Below are positions 28,218 to 36,914 of a stretch of 64,000 nt of DNA, in pieces; the stretch's first letter is position 1; the number at the start of each line of letters is the position of its first letter. Position numbers and translations under genes: made by a program. Source of the DNA: Hyphomonas neptunium ATCC 15444 (GTDB lineage Bacteria > Pseudomonadota > Alphaproteobacteria > Caulobacterales > Hyphomonadaceae); assembly GCF_000013025.1 (NCBI RefSeq), contig NC_008358.1, forward strand, positions 2,046,001 through 2,110,000. Direction: 5' to 3'. The notes beneath the pieces were generated by a model, which did not search any database, was not told the origin of the DNA, and worked only from the letters and a program-made list of their open reading frames with translations.

Positions 28218-29381
28218 TTACTGAACGATGATCGTAACTTCCGAACGACGGTTCAGAGGCTCGCGAACACCATCCTGCGTGGCTTTCGCCAGGGCGGTCT
28301 CGCCTTTACCGTCTTGGGTGATCAGCGTGTTGGCAATACCGCGCTCGGAGAGAGCAGCTGCAACCACGTCAGCGCGGCGAACCGACAGACGCTGGTTGTA
28401 GTCGGGGTTACCCGAGGTATCGGTGTGACCAACGATCGTCACCGAACCAGCAGCACAACCTTCAACCGAACGGATGTTGGCAACAGCCTGATCGATAACG
28501 GCCGCAGCCTGGCTCGTCACGTCCGAGCGATCCCACTCGAAGTAAACAACGAACTCTTGGCTGAGAGCAGAACACTGCTGAGCCAGCGGAGGCGTCGTCT
28601 CTTCAGGCGGAGGCGGCGGAGGTGGCGGTGGTGGCGGCGGAGGTGGTGGCGGAGGCGGCGGCGGTGGTGGTGGCGGAGGCGGCGCCGGAGGAGCTGCGAA
28701 GGAATAACGCAGACCCAGAGTTGCCGAGTGATCCTGATAGTTCGCGTCGTAGCCTGGGCCACCGTGCTTACCGGCGAAGTCGAGATCTTCAACGGTGAAG
28801 TACTTGTAGCCAACGTCCATGGTGAGACGCTCGCTCAGCTTGAAGCCGACGCCGAGCAGGCCCTGGTAGGCAATGCCGGTTGCTTTGTCGGAGAAGCCGT
28901 TCAGCGCGTGGGAATCGTCGCCATCAACGAGAACGCGGTTCGATGCTTTTGCATCAACCCGTGCGCCACCAACACCGAGACCGATGTAAGGGACGATCGT
29001 GCCGCCTTTGTTGAAGTCGTAAAGGCCGTTGACCATCAGGTCAGTGACGCTGACATGGCCCGAAGCATTTGCCGTGCCGGGAAGCACGCCATTGATTGCA
29101 GTCGGGACGTCAATGCCGCCATTGCGATTGCCGAGAACGGTTTCGAGGCGCAGGCCGTTTGCAAAGCCGTAGCCAAGACCGATACCAAGGCCGCCGTTTT
29201 CAGTCGCCGACGAATCACCAGCGATCGTGCCGTTGACGTCAGTCGCGCCGTCGTGATCCAGAATGCCGTCGAAGGTGTACTGCGCGTCAGCGCGACCATA
29301 CCAGCCGTCTTCGGCGTGCGCAGTCGCGCCAACAGTCGCAAGAGCGGCCGCGGCGGTCGCGCACAACAGAGTTTTCTTCAT
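28218..29381 (-). CDS. OmpA-family outer membrane protein with long polyproline linker
   Basis: This is a 387-residue outer membrane protein. The signal peptide is MKKTLLCATAAAALATVGATAHA, then comes an eight-stranded OmpA/Omp25-like barrel (about 25-235, alternating glycine/aromatic strands such as GLGIGLGYGFANGLRLET), 26 consecutive prolines, and a C-terminal OmpA peptidoglycan-binding domain (YFEWDRSDVTSQAA, VGHTDTSGNPDYNQRLSVRRAD). The barrel anchors in the outer membrane and the C-terminal domain binds peptidoglycan. The ATG at 29379-29381 has AAGGGGA upstream. It is likely highly expressed: it has its own terminator and a long upstream gene-free region. Confidence 0.93.
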   Translation of the reverse strand: MKKTLLCATAAAALATVGATAHAEDGWYGRADAQYTFDGILDHDGATDVNGTIAGDSSATENGGLGIGLGYGFANGLRLETVLGNRNGGIDVPTAINGVLPGTANASGHVSVTDLMVNGLYDFNKGGTIVPYIGLGVGGARVDAKASNRVLVDGDDSHALNGFSDKATGIAYQGLLGVGFKLSERLTMDVGYKYFTVEDLDFAGKHGGPGYDANYQDHSATLGLRYSFAAPPAPPPPPPPPPPPPPPPPPPPPPPPPPPEETTPPLAQQCSALSQEFVVYFEWDRSDVTSQAAAVIDQAVANIRSVEGCAAGSVTIVGHTDTSGNPDYNQRLSVRRADVVAAALSERGIANTLITQDGKGETALAKATQDGVREPLNRRSEVTIIVQ

Positions 29382-29938
29382 ACTCAATCCCCTTTTGTGT
29401 GCCGAATGACGGGATTGCCCTCGGCCGCAGGTTCATAGCGGGTATTAACCGCATGCTTTGGTGTTAAACGTTTTTTCCGCCGTCCGCGAGCATTATTCAT
29501 TCAAATGACCCCGTTTGCAGTGGAAATTCCTAGTCACCGAGACCCTTTTGCAACAGGTCCCGAAGGCCATAAAACACCGCATTATGAACGTGTGTTGAAC
29601 AGCAATCATCAAACGCCCGTGACCGATCATTGGTTCCAGGCAGAATACACTTTTTTACGTTTTTCTACTGAATTCCACAGGCTACGCGCCAAAACACGGC
29701 CTTGGTTTCCAAAAGCTTGATGCCGCGACGAATCACTCATCGTTTCAACAACGCTGAAAATAGACACCGGTTCCAGGTCCCGAGTCTGGCCACCGGATGG
29801 CGCTGGAGAGAGCTTACGGGAAGGTCATCTTGCACACCGCCGGATTACAACCCAAAGGCGATACCGATTGCGCGTCATAAATGCCGGAATGACGCCATCA
29901 ATGGCGCTAGAGGGCGGGCAATTCTGGTGAGGGAGAGA
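29382..29938. other. Gene-free interval upstream of the OmpA-like gene
   Basis: About 560 bases lie between the porin start and tRNA-His. The 71-codon plus-strand frame at 29505 has no family features and I do not accept it. The stretch looks visibly more AT-rich than its neighbours, which suits a strong porin promoter with regulatory sites. I see a weak six-pair inverted repeat at 29893-29906 but nothing I can name. Confidence 0.6.
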
Positions 29939-30015
29939 TGGTACCGCCTCTCCGGCTTGAACGGAGGACCTCTGGTTCCACAAACCAGCGCTCTAACCAA
30001 CTGAGCTAAGGCGGC
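29939..30015 (-). tRNA. tRNA-His (GTG anticodon)
   Basis: A complete 77-base cloverleaf is visible on the minus strand, including the encoded CCA. The acceptor stem is GCCGCCT with AGGCGGT, the D-arm GCTC/GAGC, the anticodon stem CTGGT/ACCAG with loop TTGTGGA (anticodon GTG), and the T-arm CTCCG-TTCAAGC-CGGAG. The discriminator is A73, the first pair is G1:U72, and there is no templated extra G at -1. This is the unusual tRNA-His identity set known in many alphaproteobacteria. Confidence 0.96.
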
Positions 30016-30099
30016 ATCTGTTCCGGCGACATACATCCACCGGCAAAGGGTTTCAAGCGGCGAGCGGGGAGGTGAAGCCCCCGCCCTGCCGAAAAGAGA

Positions 30100-30642
30100 T
30101 CAGATTTTCACAACCTGATCGAATTCAAGGTCAACCGGTGTGCCACGACCAAAGATCGAGACCGTAACCTTCAGGCGGCCATTGGCTTCATCGATTTCCT
30201 CGACAGCGCCTTCAAAGCCCTGGAACGGACCATCGTTGACCTGAACCTGTTCGCCGATTTCGAAGCTGACCTTCGGACGCGGACGCTCGGCGGTCGGGTC
30301 GACCGATTTGCCCAAAATCCGGTCCACTTCGCGCTGGCGCACCGGCAGAGGCTTCTTGCCACCTTCAGCGCCAAGGAAGCCGGAGACTTTCGGCGTGTCT
30401 TTCACAAGGTGGTAGATGTCGTCGGTCAGCTGCGCCTTCATCAGAACGTAGCCGGGGAAGAATCGCTTCTCGACCGTTTTCTTCTTGCCGCGAGCGACTT
30501 CGACGACTTCTTCAGTCGGCACTTCGATCTCTTCGATCAGATGCAGGAGCCCCTTACGTTCCGCTTGTTCGCGGATCGTGGCGGCCACCTTCTTTTCGAA
30601 GTTGGAATAGGCGTGGACAATGTACCACTTGGCATCGGACAT
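30100..30642 (-). CDS. nusG: Transcription termination/antitermination factor NusG
   Basis: NusG binds the RNA polymerase clamp, suppresses pausing and links it to Rho or the ribosome. The chosen 180-residue form starts MSDAKWYIVHAYSNFEKKV, the canonical NGN domain start. The C-terminal KOW motif is at VQVNDGPFQGFEGAVEEID. An in-frame ATG at 30687 overlaps the secE stop (TGATG) and would add 15 residues; it is a serious alternative because of the coupling it implies. The secE-nusG order is nearly universal. Confidence 0.93.
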   Translation of the reverse strand: MSDAKWYIVHAYSNFEKKVAATIREQAERKGLLHLIEEIEVPTEEVVEVARGKKKTVEKRFFPGYVLMKAQLTDDIYHLVKDTPKVSGFLGAEGGKKPLPVRQREVDRILGKSVDPTAERPRPKVSFEIGEQVQVNDGPFQGFEGAVEEIDEANGRLKVTVSIFGRGTPVDLEFDQVVKI

Positions 30643-30686
30643 GGGGCGATCGCGCTCCGGAATGACTGTTGGCGTCACGACAGCCA

Positions 30687-30905
30687 TCAGGCGCCGCGCA
30701 CGAAATTCACAAAAATGGTTATGACCGTGTCGGTCAGGAAAAGGAATATTGCGATCAGGAAAGACATGATGAGCACGAAAATCGTCGCCTGGATGGTTTC
30801 CTGACGCGACGTCCATGTCACCTTGTTACCTTCCGCGCGCACCTGGCGCAGAAATGTAACCGGTCCAATCCGCTTCTTCTTTTCCTTCTGGTCCTTAACG
30901 GCCAT
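30687..30905 (-). CDS. secE: Preprotein translocase subunit SecE
   Basis: SecE is the short clamp subunit of the SecYEG channel. It has 72 residues with a basic/cytoplasmic N-terminal helix (GPVTFLRQVRAEGNKVTW, the conserved amphipathic region) and one membrane span (TIFVLIMSFLIAIFLFLTDTV). The ATG at 30903-30905 is taken; a GTG four codons earlier is possible. A GC-rich hairpin lies just upstream (30925-30952). Confidence 0.95.
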   Translation of the reverse strand: MAVKDQKEKKKRIGPVTFLRQVRAEGNKVTWTSRQETIQATIFVLIMSFLIAIFLFLTDTVITIFVNFVRGA

Positions 30906-30920
30906 GTCACCACTCACTTG

Positions 30921-30952
30921 AAAGGCGGGCGATTAGCCCTTTTGGGCGCCCG
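30921..30952 (-). terminator. Possible hairpin terminator upstream of secE
   Basis: Arms GCGGGCG (30946-30952) and CGCCCGC (30925-30931) pair on the minus strand around an inner CCC-AAAA-GGG hairpin, followed only by CTTTC. It could end the lactonase transcript or shape the secE leader. The short T run keeps confidence low. Confidence 0.35.
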
Positions 30953-31048
30953 CGTCCACGGCAAATATGCATGGAGCCTGGCTAAGAGGCCCCCACTGGC
31001 TGCAGATGTGCGGTGAGTTGGCCGGGGAAACAAGCCCTGCCCTGCCCT

Positions 31049-31939
31049 TCATCGGTCAGTTTCGCGCTTTCCGAATGCTCTTGGCGCCAAGCCGGGAACA
31101 TCCACCTCCACCGCAAACAGGCTTCCCGACAGCGGGCGGGCATCCAGTTGCGGGAAACTGAGCCCCGTGCGCGCCGTTGTGATGAACAAGGTCCGCATGT
31201 CCTGACCACCGATGGCGCAGCCCGTTGGCAAAGGCGCTGCGAGGATGATCGTCTTGTCGAGCGTACCGTCGGGCGCGTAGCGGACGACGCGGGAGGCGCC
31301 ATGCAGGCAGACCCAGAGGCCGCCTTCGCTGTCCACCGTCGAGCCGTAGGGCAATCCGCCCAGATCATAGGTCGAGGCAAAGGTGCGCCGCCCGGACAAG
31401 GCGCCCGTTTCCGGGTGCACATCAAAGGCGAGAATTTCGGCCTCGGCCGTATCGCAGGTGTAGAAGGTGCGGCCGTCCGGCGAGAATTGCAGGGTCTTGG
31501 TGACCAATACCGATGGCAGGCGCAGCAAGGTGACCGACTTGTCTTCCCCGTAGCGATAGTAGACGCCGCTCGGATCGCGCTCGGCATCATCCATGGTGCC
31601 GAACCAGAAAGACCCATCCGGGGCAACACCGCCATCGCTGGTCCGATTGGAGCCTGGCTCATCCGGCAGAATGGACAGGCGCTCATAGGCCTCATTCGCG
31701 GGATCGAAGAAGCCGATCTCCCGGTCTGCCGCCATCAACAGGTGGCCGCCATAGAGCGCCAGGCTGCTCGCCTTTACGGGCAAATCGTATCGGCGGGTAT
31801 TGCCGGTCTTGGGATTGTATCGGTGCAGCTTTGCCCGGCGGACATCCACCCACCAAAGGAAACCCTCAGACGGGCTCCAAAGGGGCGCCTCACCCTGCAT
31901 ACAGCCAGTCGGGGCAACGCATTCGGGGGAGAGGATCAT
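31049..31939 (-). CDS. SMP-30/gluconolactonase/regucalcin-family lactonase
   Basis: This 296-residue six-bladed beta-propeller lactonase has the family elements GEAPLWSPSEGFLWWVD (metal-ligand Glu near residue 17), NRTSDGGVAPDGSFWFGTM (Asn/Asp ligands), FSPDGRTFYTCDTAEAEILAF and GLPYGSTVDSEGGLWVCLHG. Such enzymes hydrolyse aldonolactones. It is 36 bases downstream of a 2-keto-3-deoxygalactonate kinase, so a galactonolactone-type substrate is likely (inference). Confidence 0.88.
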   Translation of the reverse strand: MILSPECVAPTGCMQGEAPLWSPSEGFLWWVDVRRAKLHRYNPKTGNTRRYDLPVKASSLALYGGHLLMAADREIGFFDPANEAYERLSILPDEPGSNRTSDGGVAPDGSFWFGTMDDAERDPSGVYYRYGEDKSVTLLRLPSVLVTKTLQFSPDGRTFYTCDTAEAEILAFDVHPETGALSGRRTFASTYDLGGLPYGSTVDSEGGLWVCLHGASRVVRYAPDGTLDKTIILAAPLPTGCAIGGQDMRTLFITTARTGLSFPQLDARPLSGSLFAVEVDVPGLAPRAFGKRETDR

Positions 31940-31975
31940 GGCGGCAATACCAGAGTTGTGGACAGGATTGGCGGA

Positions 31976-32848
31976 TTAATCCTCGCCGAGCAGGCCTGCA
32001 AGGTCAGCGAGTTCAAACAACCCGTCCTGCAGCGCTTCAATGGCGGAGATTTCATCAACATCGGCGCCGAGCGCGTCGAATGCGAGACCGTAGGCTTCCC
32101 GCAGGGGGCCATCGGCGACCAGCAGCACCTCATCACCCGGATCGTAATGGGCGGCGACATCCGTACCGATCAGGAGGCCTGCAATGGCGGCAGCCTTGTT
32201 GGCGGGGTCCAGCAGGCCGGTGAACACGGCGGCTTCGACCGAGTAGACGGGCGGGGTATCGTCGGTATCCAGCGCCCGCTCGACCCATTCGCGGAAGACG
32301 CGCGGATCGAACGTCTGGGCCGGGCCATCCTTCAGCGACAAGGAGCCTGCCGTCAGCAGAAGATCGCGGAGTTCCGAGGTGATTTCCGTGGAGAGGCTGA
32401 CGATTCTGCCGTGCTCCAGATCGTAGTGGCGGGTGTGGCGGCCGGCGATGCAGACGGCGGCGTGATCTTCGCCCAATCCTGCGAGAATTGTCTCTGATCC
32501 GCCTGAAAGGTCGGGCGGCGAGAGCTGGCGTATCCACGGTACAATCCAAATGCCATCGCGTGACATGAGATGACCCGGCAGCGCCGAAAGCAGGACAGGC
32601 AATGACAAATTCGGGACATTTTGGGACAGAATACCGACATCCCCGGACACAATGACCGGCACCTCCGGCCACGCGCCGAGCCACTCGGTGACATGAAACC
32701 GCAGCCGCGAAACATATTCGGCAGGGGGCACACGCTCAGGTTCATGCAGGGTGGCGGAAGAAAGAATCTCTCCCTCGCCATCATACGCCCAGGCAGAAAG
32801 CCGGGAGCCGGACCAATCCAGGCCAATCAGCGCGAGGCTGTCTTTCAT
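31976..32848 (-). CDS. dgoK: 2-dehydro-3-deoxygalactonokinase
   Basis: DgoK phosphorylates 2-keto-3-deoxygalactonate in the DeLey-Doudoroff pathway. The 290-residue protein has the start ALIGLDWSGSRLSAWAYD, SGDVGILSQN, the glycine/histidine-rich segment AVCIAGRHTRHYDLEHGRI, and LLIGTDVAAHY near the C terminus, all typical of the family. No dehydratase or KDPGal aldolase gene is visible nearby. It is the first gene of a two-gene unit with the lactonase. Confidence 0.88.
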   Translation of the reverse strand: MKDSLALIGLDWSGSRLSAWAYDGEGEILSSATLHEPERVPPAEYVSRLRFHVTEWLGAWPEVPVIVSGDVGILSQNVPNLSLPVLLSALPGHLMSRDGIWIVPWIRQLSPPDLSGGSETILAGLGEDHAAVCIAGRHTRHYDLEHGRIVSLSTEITSELRDLLLTAGSLSLKDGPAQTFDPRVFREWVERALDTDDTPPVYSVEAAVFTGLLDPANKAAAIAGLLIGTDVAAHYDPGDEVLLVADGPLREAYGLAFDALGADVDEISAIEALQDGLFELADLAGLLGED

Positions 32849-33002
32849 CTCAATTGCTTCCCGATGACCGACGCATCTGATCTCAAGGCTCCGGTGTGGG
32901 CCAGCGTTTGATCGGGCGCAAGCTGCAAGATGACCTATTGCTCTTGCTGCACCGGCGCGGGAGCCTAAACACGGAGGCCAAGATCAAGGCGGAGCGTAGC
33001 GC

Positions 33003-33830
33003 ATGTCCTCACCCGATTCCAAGCCTGCTGGCGCCGCAGAGGCGCTGCTGACACTGATCGACATCATGGCTCGGCTGAGAACGCCGCAGACAGGCTGCCC
33101 GTGGGATCTGGAGCAGACCTTCGCGACGATAGCCCCCTACACGATCGAGGAATCCTATGAGGTCGCCGATGCAATTGAGCGCGGGGATATGGGCGACCTG
33201 CGCGAGGAACTGGGCGATCTGCTGTTCCAGGTGATCTTTCACAGCCGGATGGCCGAAGAAGCTGGCGCATTTGCGCTGGCGGATGTTGTCCACGCCATCA
33301 ACACCAAGATGATTCGCCGCCATCCGCATGTGTTCGAGGCCGCAGACGGGCGAGACGCCGATGGGCAGACCGTGGCGTGGGAAGAGATGAAAGCGGCCGA
33401 GCGGGCCGCGAAGGGGAAGACGGCGGCCGCCCCCAGCGCGCTGGACGGCGTGGCGCTCTCCCTGCCTGCCCTGCTGCGCGCCGAGAAGCTTCAGAAGCGG
33501 GCCGCGCGGACAGGCTTTGACTGGACCGAGGCGGCGCACATCTTCGACAAGCTGGAAGAAGAGACCGCTGAGGTGAAGGAAGCTATCGCGAGCGGAGACG
33601 CTGACGCCATTGAGGACGAGATTGGCGACCTGCTGTTCGTGGCGGCCAACCTTGCGCGGCGGCTGTCGGTTGATCCTGAGCAGGCACTGCGGCGGGCGAA
33701 CGGCAAGTTTGAGCGGCGGTTCCGGGCGATGGAGACAGCGGCGGCGGACGCGGGCGTGGCGTTTGCGTCGCTCAGTCTGGATGAGCAGGAAGCGTACTGG
33801 CAGGCGGTGAAGAAGGCGGAGCGGGGCTAA
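33003..33830 (+). CDS. mazG: Nucleoside triphosphate pyrophosphohydrolase MazG
   Basis: MazG hydrolyses NTPs and dNTPs to monophosphates, clearing aberrant nucleotides and damping ppGpp-related signals. The 275-residue protein has two MazG domains, each with the EExxE...ExxD metal motif. In the first these are EESYEVADAIE and EELGDLLFQVIFH; in the second, EEETAEVKEAI and DEIGDLLFVAANL. It is convergent with hflX across a 13-base gap, in the alphaproteobacterial ntr-hfq-hflX-mazG neighbourhood. Confidence 0.96.
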   Translation: MSSPDSKPAGAAEALLTLIDIMARLRTPQTGCPWDLEQTFATIAPYTIEESYEVADAIERGDMGDLREELGDLLFQVIFHSRMAEEAGAFALADVVHAINTKMIRRHPHVFEAADGRDADGQTVAWEEMKAAERAAKGKTAAAPSALDGVALSLPALLRAEKLQKRAARTGFDWTEAAHIFDKLEEETAEVKEAIASGDADAIEDEIGDLLFVAANLARRLSVDPEQALRRANGKFERRFRAMETAAADAGVAFASLSLDEQEAYWQAVKKAERG

Positions 33831-33843
33831 AACCAAGCCCTCT

Positions 33844-35172
33844 TCAGAGTATCGACACACCCGCCGCCTGCTCCGGGAATTCGCCGCGGAATTGGCCGAG
33901 GCGTTCGGTGGAGAGGCGCAGGGTGAGGTCCGTCTGGCCATCCTCGCGTTGGGTTTCGGTGAGGACTTCGCCGTTCTGGTGGAGCCAGGCGCGGGCTTTG
34001 CCGTCTGCGGGGCCCAGGGTGAGGCTGATTTCTGTCCGTCCCCGGAGGAGGGATTTTTCGATCAGCGCCAGCAGGGCATCCACCCCTTCCCCGGTCAATG
34101 CCGAAACGGCAGCGGCGGGCGGATCATCCGTGATGGCGGCGAGGCCCGTGAGCGACTCGGCGCGTTCCGGCGCGAGGGCGTCCATCTTGTTCCAGGCTTC
34201 GATCATCGGCGGCAATGGAAGACCGGACTCTTTCTCCAGACGTTCCAGCACCAGCGCGACATCTTCCGCCTGCTCCATATCCGACGCACTTGCGCGGTCG
34301 CGGACATGGATGAGGAGGTCTGCCTGCAGCGACTCTTCCAGCGTGGCCTGGAAGCTGTCGATCAGGTGCGTTGGCAGGTCTGTGATGAAACCGACCGTGT
34401 CGATAAGTGCGGCTTCGCCCAGCGTCGGCAGGTCGAGCCGGCGGATGGTGGGATCGAGCGTGGCGAAGGGCATATCCTTGGCGAACACGTCAGAGCCGGT
34501 GAGCCGGTTGAACAGGGTGGACTTGCCGGAGTTGGTATAGCCCACGAGCGCCACCACAGGCTTGCCACTGCGCCGGCGGCCCTGCCGCTGCACTTCGCGG
34601 GTGCGTTTGACGTCATCGAGATCACGGCGCAGGCGGACGATCTTGTCGTCCAGCATCCGGCGGTCTGCTTCCAGCTGGCTTTCGCCGGGACCGGAGAGGA
34701 ACCCGCCGCCGCCGCGCTGGCGTTCAAGGTGGGTCCATGTGCGCACAAGGCGCGAGCGCTCATACAAGAGGCGCGCAAGTTCGACCTGAAGCCGCCCCTC
34801 TTTGGTCCGCGCGCGCAGGCCGAAGATTTCGAGGATCAGCCCGGTCCGGTCGATGACCTTCACGCCGAGGCGTTTTTCGAGGTTGCGCTGCTGGACCGGC
34901 GTGAGCGAAGCGTCGATCACCGCCAGCGTTGCGTTGGTCTGCTCAATATCTTCCGCCATCCGGTCGAGCAGGCCGCCCGACAGAAGGAAGGAAGAGTTTA
35001 CCTGGCGGACATGGTCAGGGCGGATGAAACCGAGTTCACACCCCAAAGCCTCGACGAGGCCGGCCGTTTCGGACAAACGGTCCGGGCCCGGCCGATCTCT
35101 CGGCGTGAACCACGGGATCACGACGCCGGCAATTTCCGGCGCCGGAAGGCGGTCAATCAGTTTTTCGGTCAA
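33844..35172 (-). CDS. hflX: Ribosome-associated GTPase HflX
   Basis: HflX splits stalled 70S ribosomes under stress. The protein has the N-terminal HflX domain (QQRNLEKRLGVKVIDRTGLIL, GGGGFLSGPGESQLEADRR) and the GTPase domain with G1 GYTNSGKSTLFNRL, G3 DTVGF and G4 NKMD. No ATG precedes the conserved N-terminal region, so the start is uncommon: I propose the TTG at 35170-35172, seven bases after the hfq stop, giving 442 residues. The in-frame codons further upstream overlap hfq and are out of register with any known HflX sequence. Confidence 0.92.
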   Translation of the reverse strand: MTEKLIDRLPAPEIAGVVIPWFTPRDRPGPDRLSETAGLVEALGCELGFIRPDHVRQVNSSFLLSGGLLDRMAEDIEQTNATLAVIDASLTPVQQRNLEKRLGVKVIDRTGLILEIFGLRARTKEGRLQVELARLLYERSRLVRTWTHLERQRGGGGFLSGPGESQLEADRRMLDDKIVRLRRDLDDVKRTREVQRQGRRRSGKPVVALVGYTNSGKSTLFNRLTGSDVFAKDMPFATLDPTIRRLDLPTLGEAALIDTVGFITDLPTHLIDSFQATLEESLQADLLIHVRDRASASDMEQAEDVALVLERLEKESGLPLPPMIEAWNKMDALAPERAESLTGLAAITDDPPAAAVSALTGEGVDALLALIEKSLLRGRTEISLTLGPADGKARAWLHQNGEVLTETQREDGQTDLTLRLSTERLGQFRGEFPEQAAGVSIL

Positions 35173-35179
35173 TTCGGAA

Positions 35180-35428
35180 TCAGTCTCCGCCCATTTCCTC
35201 GTCGAAGAGCTGGACAGGCGCGCTTGGCGCAATGGTGGAGATTGCGTGCTTGTACACCAGTTGCGGCGGGCGCCCGTCGCCCCGAAGCAGGATACAGAAG
35301 TTGTCAAACCAGGTGACAACACCCTGAAGTTTGACGCCGTTTACGAGGAAGACGGTGAGCGGCGTACGCGATTTGCGGACTGCATTGAGGAATGTGTCCT
35401 GGAGGTTCTGCTTCTTATCGGCGGACAT
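35180..35428 (-). CDS. hfq: RNA chaperone Hfq
   Basis: Hfq is the hexameric Sm-like chaperone for small RNAs. The 82-residue protein contains Sm1 ([22 protein letters not shown]) and Sm2 (YKHAISTI). The C-terminal tail is short and acidic (FDEEMGGD), as in alphaproteobacteria. It is followed by hflX with almost no gap, the standard order. Confidence 0.98.
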   Translation of the reverse strand: MSADKKQNLQDTFLNAVRKSRTPLTVFLVNGVKLQGVVTWFDNFCILLRGDGRPPQLVYKHAISTIAPSAPVQLFDEEMGGD

Positions 35429-35477
35429 CTTTTTTCTTTCTTGTTTTGTTATTTATCCTGCGCAGCTAATGAAATTG

Positions 35478-35503
35478 CTTCCCCTGCGCAAGGGCGTTCC
35501 CCC
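35478..35503. repeat. Dispersed GC-rich repeat, copy beside trkH
   Basis: The core CTTCCCCTGCGCAAG lies between hfq and the trkH 3' end. The reverse complement of the same core appears at about 50009-50032, where it forms a hairpin. It is a REP-like intergenic repeat. Confidence 0.5.
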
Positions 35504-35504
35504 T

Positions 35505-36911
35505 TTACCCCCGCCAGAAGCTGAGGGAAAGGGCCGGAAGCACGGTCAGAATTTCAACCCTGCCCAAAACCATGGCAATACTGAGCAGTATCTGGCCCGC
35601 CGGACCCAGATTATCCGTAGCCTGCCCGATCAGCCCGCCCGAACTCGTCAGCGCCCCGATCGAGAGGCGAATCGAATCCTCAAACGGCACCTCGAAAAAA
35701 GCGAAGGCCGTGATGACCGAAAAGACCGCCCCGGCATACACAATGAAATAGACCCAGACGCCGATGACACTGCGCTCGTCGAGCTCGCGGTCACGAAACC
35801 GGAAACTGAGGATCGAGCGGCGATAGCCAAGCTGGCGGAATTCCTGGCCCGCGCGCTGACCCAGGACTATGAAGCGGGCGATCTTGATGCCCCCAGCCGC
35901 TGACAATGCTGAGCCACCAATCAGGGCCGGAAGGACGGCGATGGTCAGGGGAATCTGCTGCTCCCGCGCCGCCGCCGACAGTGGGATGCCTGATGTGGAC
36001 AGGCTGGATAGTGACCAGCCCAAAGCATCCTGAAGGGAAATGCCAACCGGGATCACCGCGGCGGCAAAGATCACCATCAACAGGATGAAAACCACCGTTT
36101 CCGGATCAGTTATGGCCGTTTTGACGGCGCCAATGCGCAGGGGCAGCCATACGGCCAGGCCCAGCGCGCCGATGGCAAGACCAAACGCCATGATCATACC
36201 GGCGACCGGGTTTACCGGCAGGAAGGTCTCCGCATCGGGCAGGACAAGGCCCGTCGAAATGACACTCACCGCATCCGCTAGTGCGCGGACGGGCGGCACG
36301 CCGGCCATAAGGAGCAGGATCAGGATGAAGCTGATGGTGATGCCCAGCATGATGCCGACGCCGGTATAGATGCGGGGCATGGCGTCAAAATAGCTGGCAT
36401 CGGGCACCGTGAAGAGGACCGTGCGATGAACACCCGGACCACCGAGATTGATTGCCGCGAATACGCCGGCTGCCATGATGACGGCCGCGTAGGTTCCCAG
36501 AAGATGCAACAGGCCGCGCCAATAAAGCAGGCTGACCGGCCAGGCCCCATCCGGAAAGTCGAGAATGGAATGACCGGTTGTGGTGAGGCAGGACGCCGCC
36601 TCGAACAGGGCCACGGAGACCGAATTGTTCGCGACACCGAACACGAACGGCATCGCCGCAGCCGCAGGCGACAGGAACCACCACATCAGCGTGACCGCCA
36701 ACGCGTCGGACGGCCGCGCGCGGCGGCGAGGCTTGGGCGCCAGCAGCAGGACGCTGGACGCGAATACCGAGATACCCAGAGCGGTCGCGCCAAAGGAAAT
36801 GATCTGGGGCGTTTCACCAAGCGCCCAGGCGAGCAGCGCCGCCGAAGCCGCGCAGCCCGCCAGGATCAGCATCAGCAAAGCCAGAACACGGATGACCGAC
36901 GCGTAGTTCAT
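35505..36911 (-). CDS. trkH: Trk potassium uptake membrane subunit
   Basis: TrkH/KtrB-type transporter of 468 residues with about ten membrane helices. It has the repeated pore motif (SCLTTTGHSILDFPD in the first repeat, SVISTGLVLPDAETF and LSTSGIPLSAA in later ones). It imports K+ with the NAD-gated ring protein TrkA, whose gene is three bases upstream. The pair sits between ntrX and hfq, the usual alphaproteobacterial location. Confidence 0.93.
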   Translation of the reverse strand: MNYASVIRVLALLMLILAGCAASAALLAWALGETPQIISFGATALGISVFASSVLLLAPKPRRRARPSDALAVTLMWWFLSPAAAAMPFVFGVANNSVSVALFEAASCLTTTGHSILDFPDGAWPVSLLYWRGLLHLLGTYAAVIMAAGVFAAINLGGPGVHRTVLFTVPDASYFDAMPRIYTGVGIMLGITISFILILLLMAGVPPVRALADAVSVISTGLVLPDAETFLPVNPVAGMIMAFGLAIGALGLAVWLPLRIGAVKTAITDPETVVFILLMVIFAAAVIPVGISLQDALGWSLSSLSTSGIPLSAAAREQQIPLTIAVLPALIGGSALSAAGGIKIARFIVLGQRAGQEFRQLGYRRSILSFRFRDRELDERSVIGVWVYFIVYAGAVFSVITAFAFFEVPFEDSIRLSIGALTSSGGLIGQATDNLGPAGQILLSIAMVLGRVEILTVLPALSLSFWRG

Positions 36912-36914
36912 GGC

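Noticed and set aside
29425-29480. Possible CtrA box upstream of the OmpA-like gene (two TTAA)
   Set aside because: The TTAA elements are about 15 bases apart, not the seven required by the consensus.
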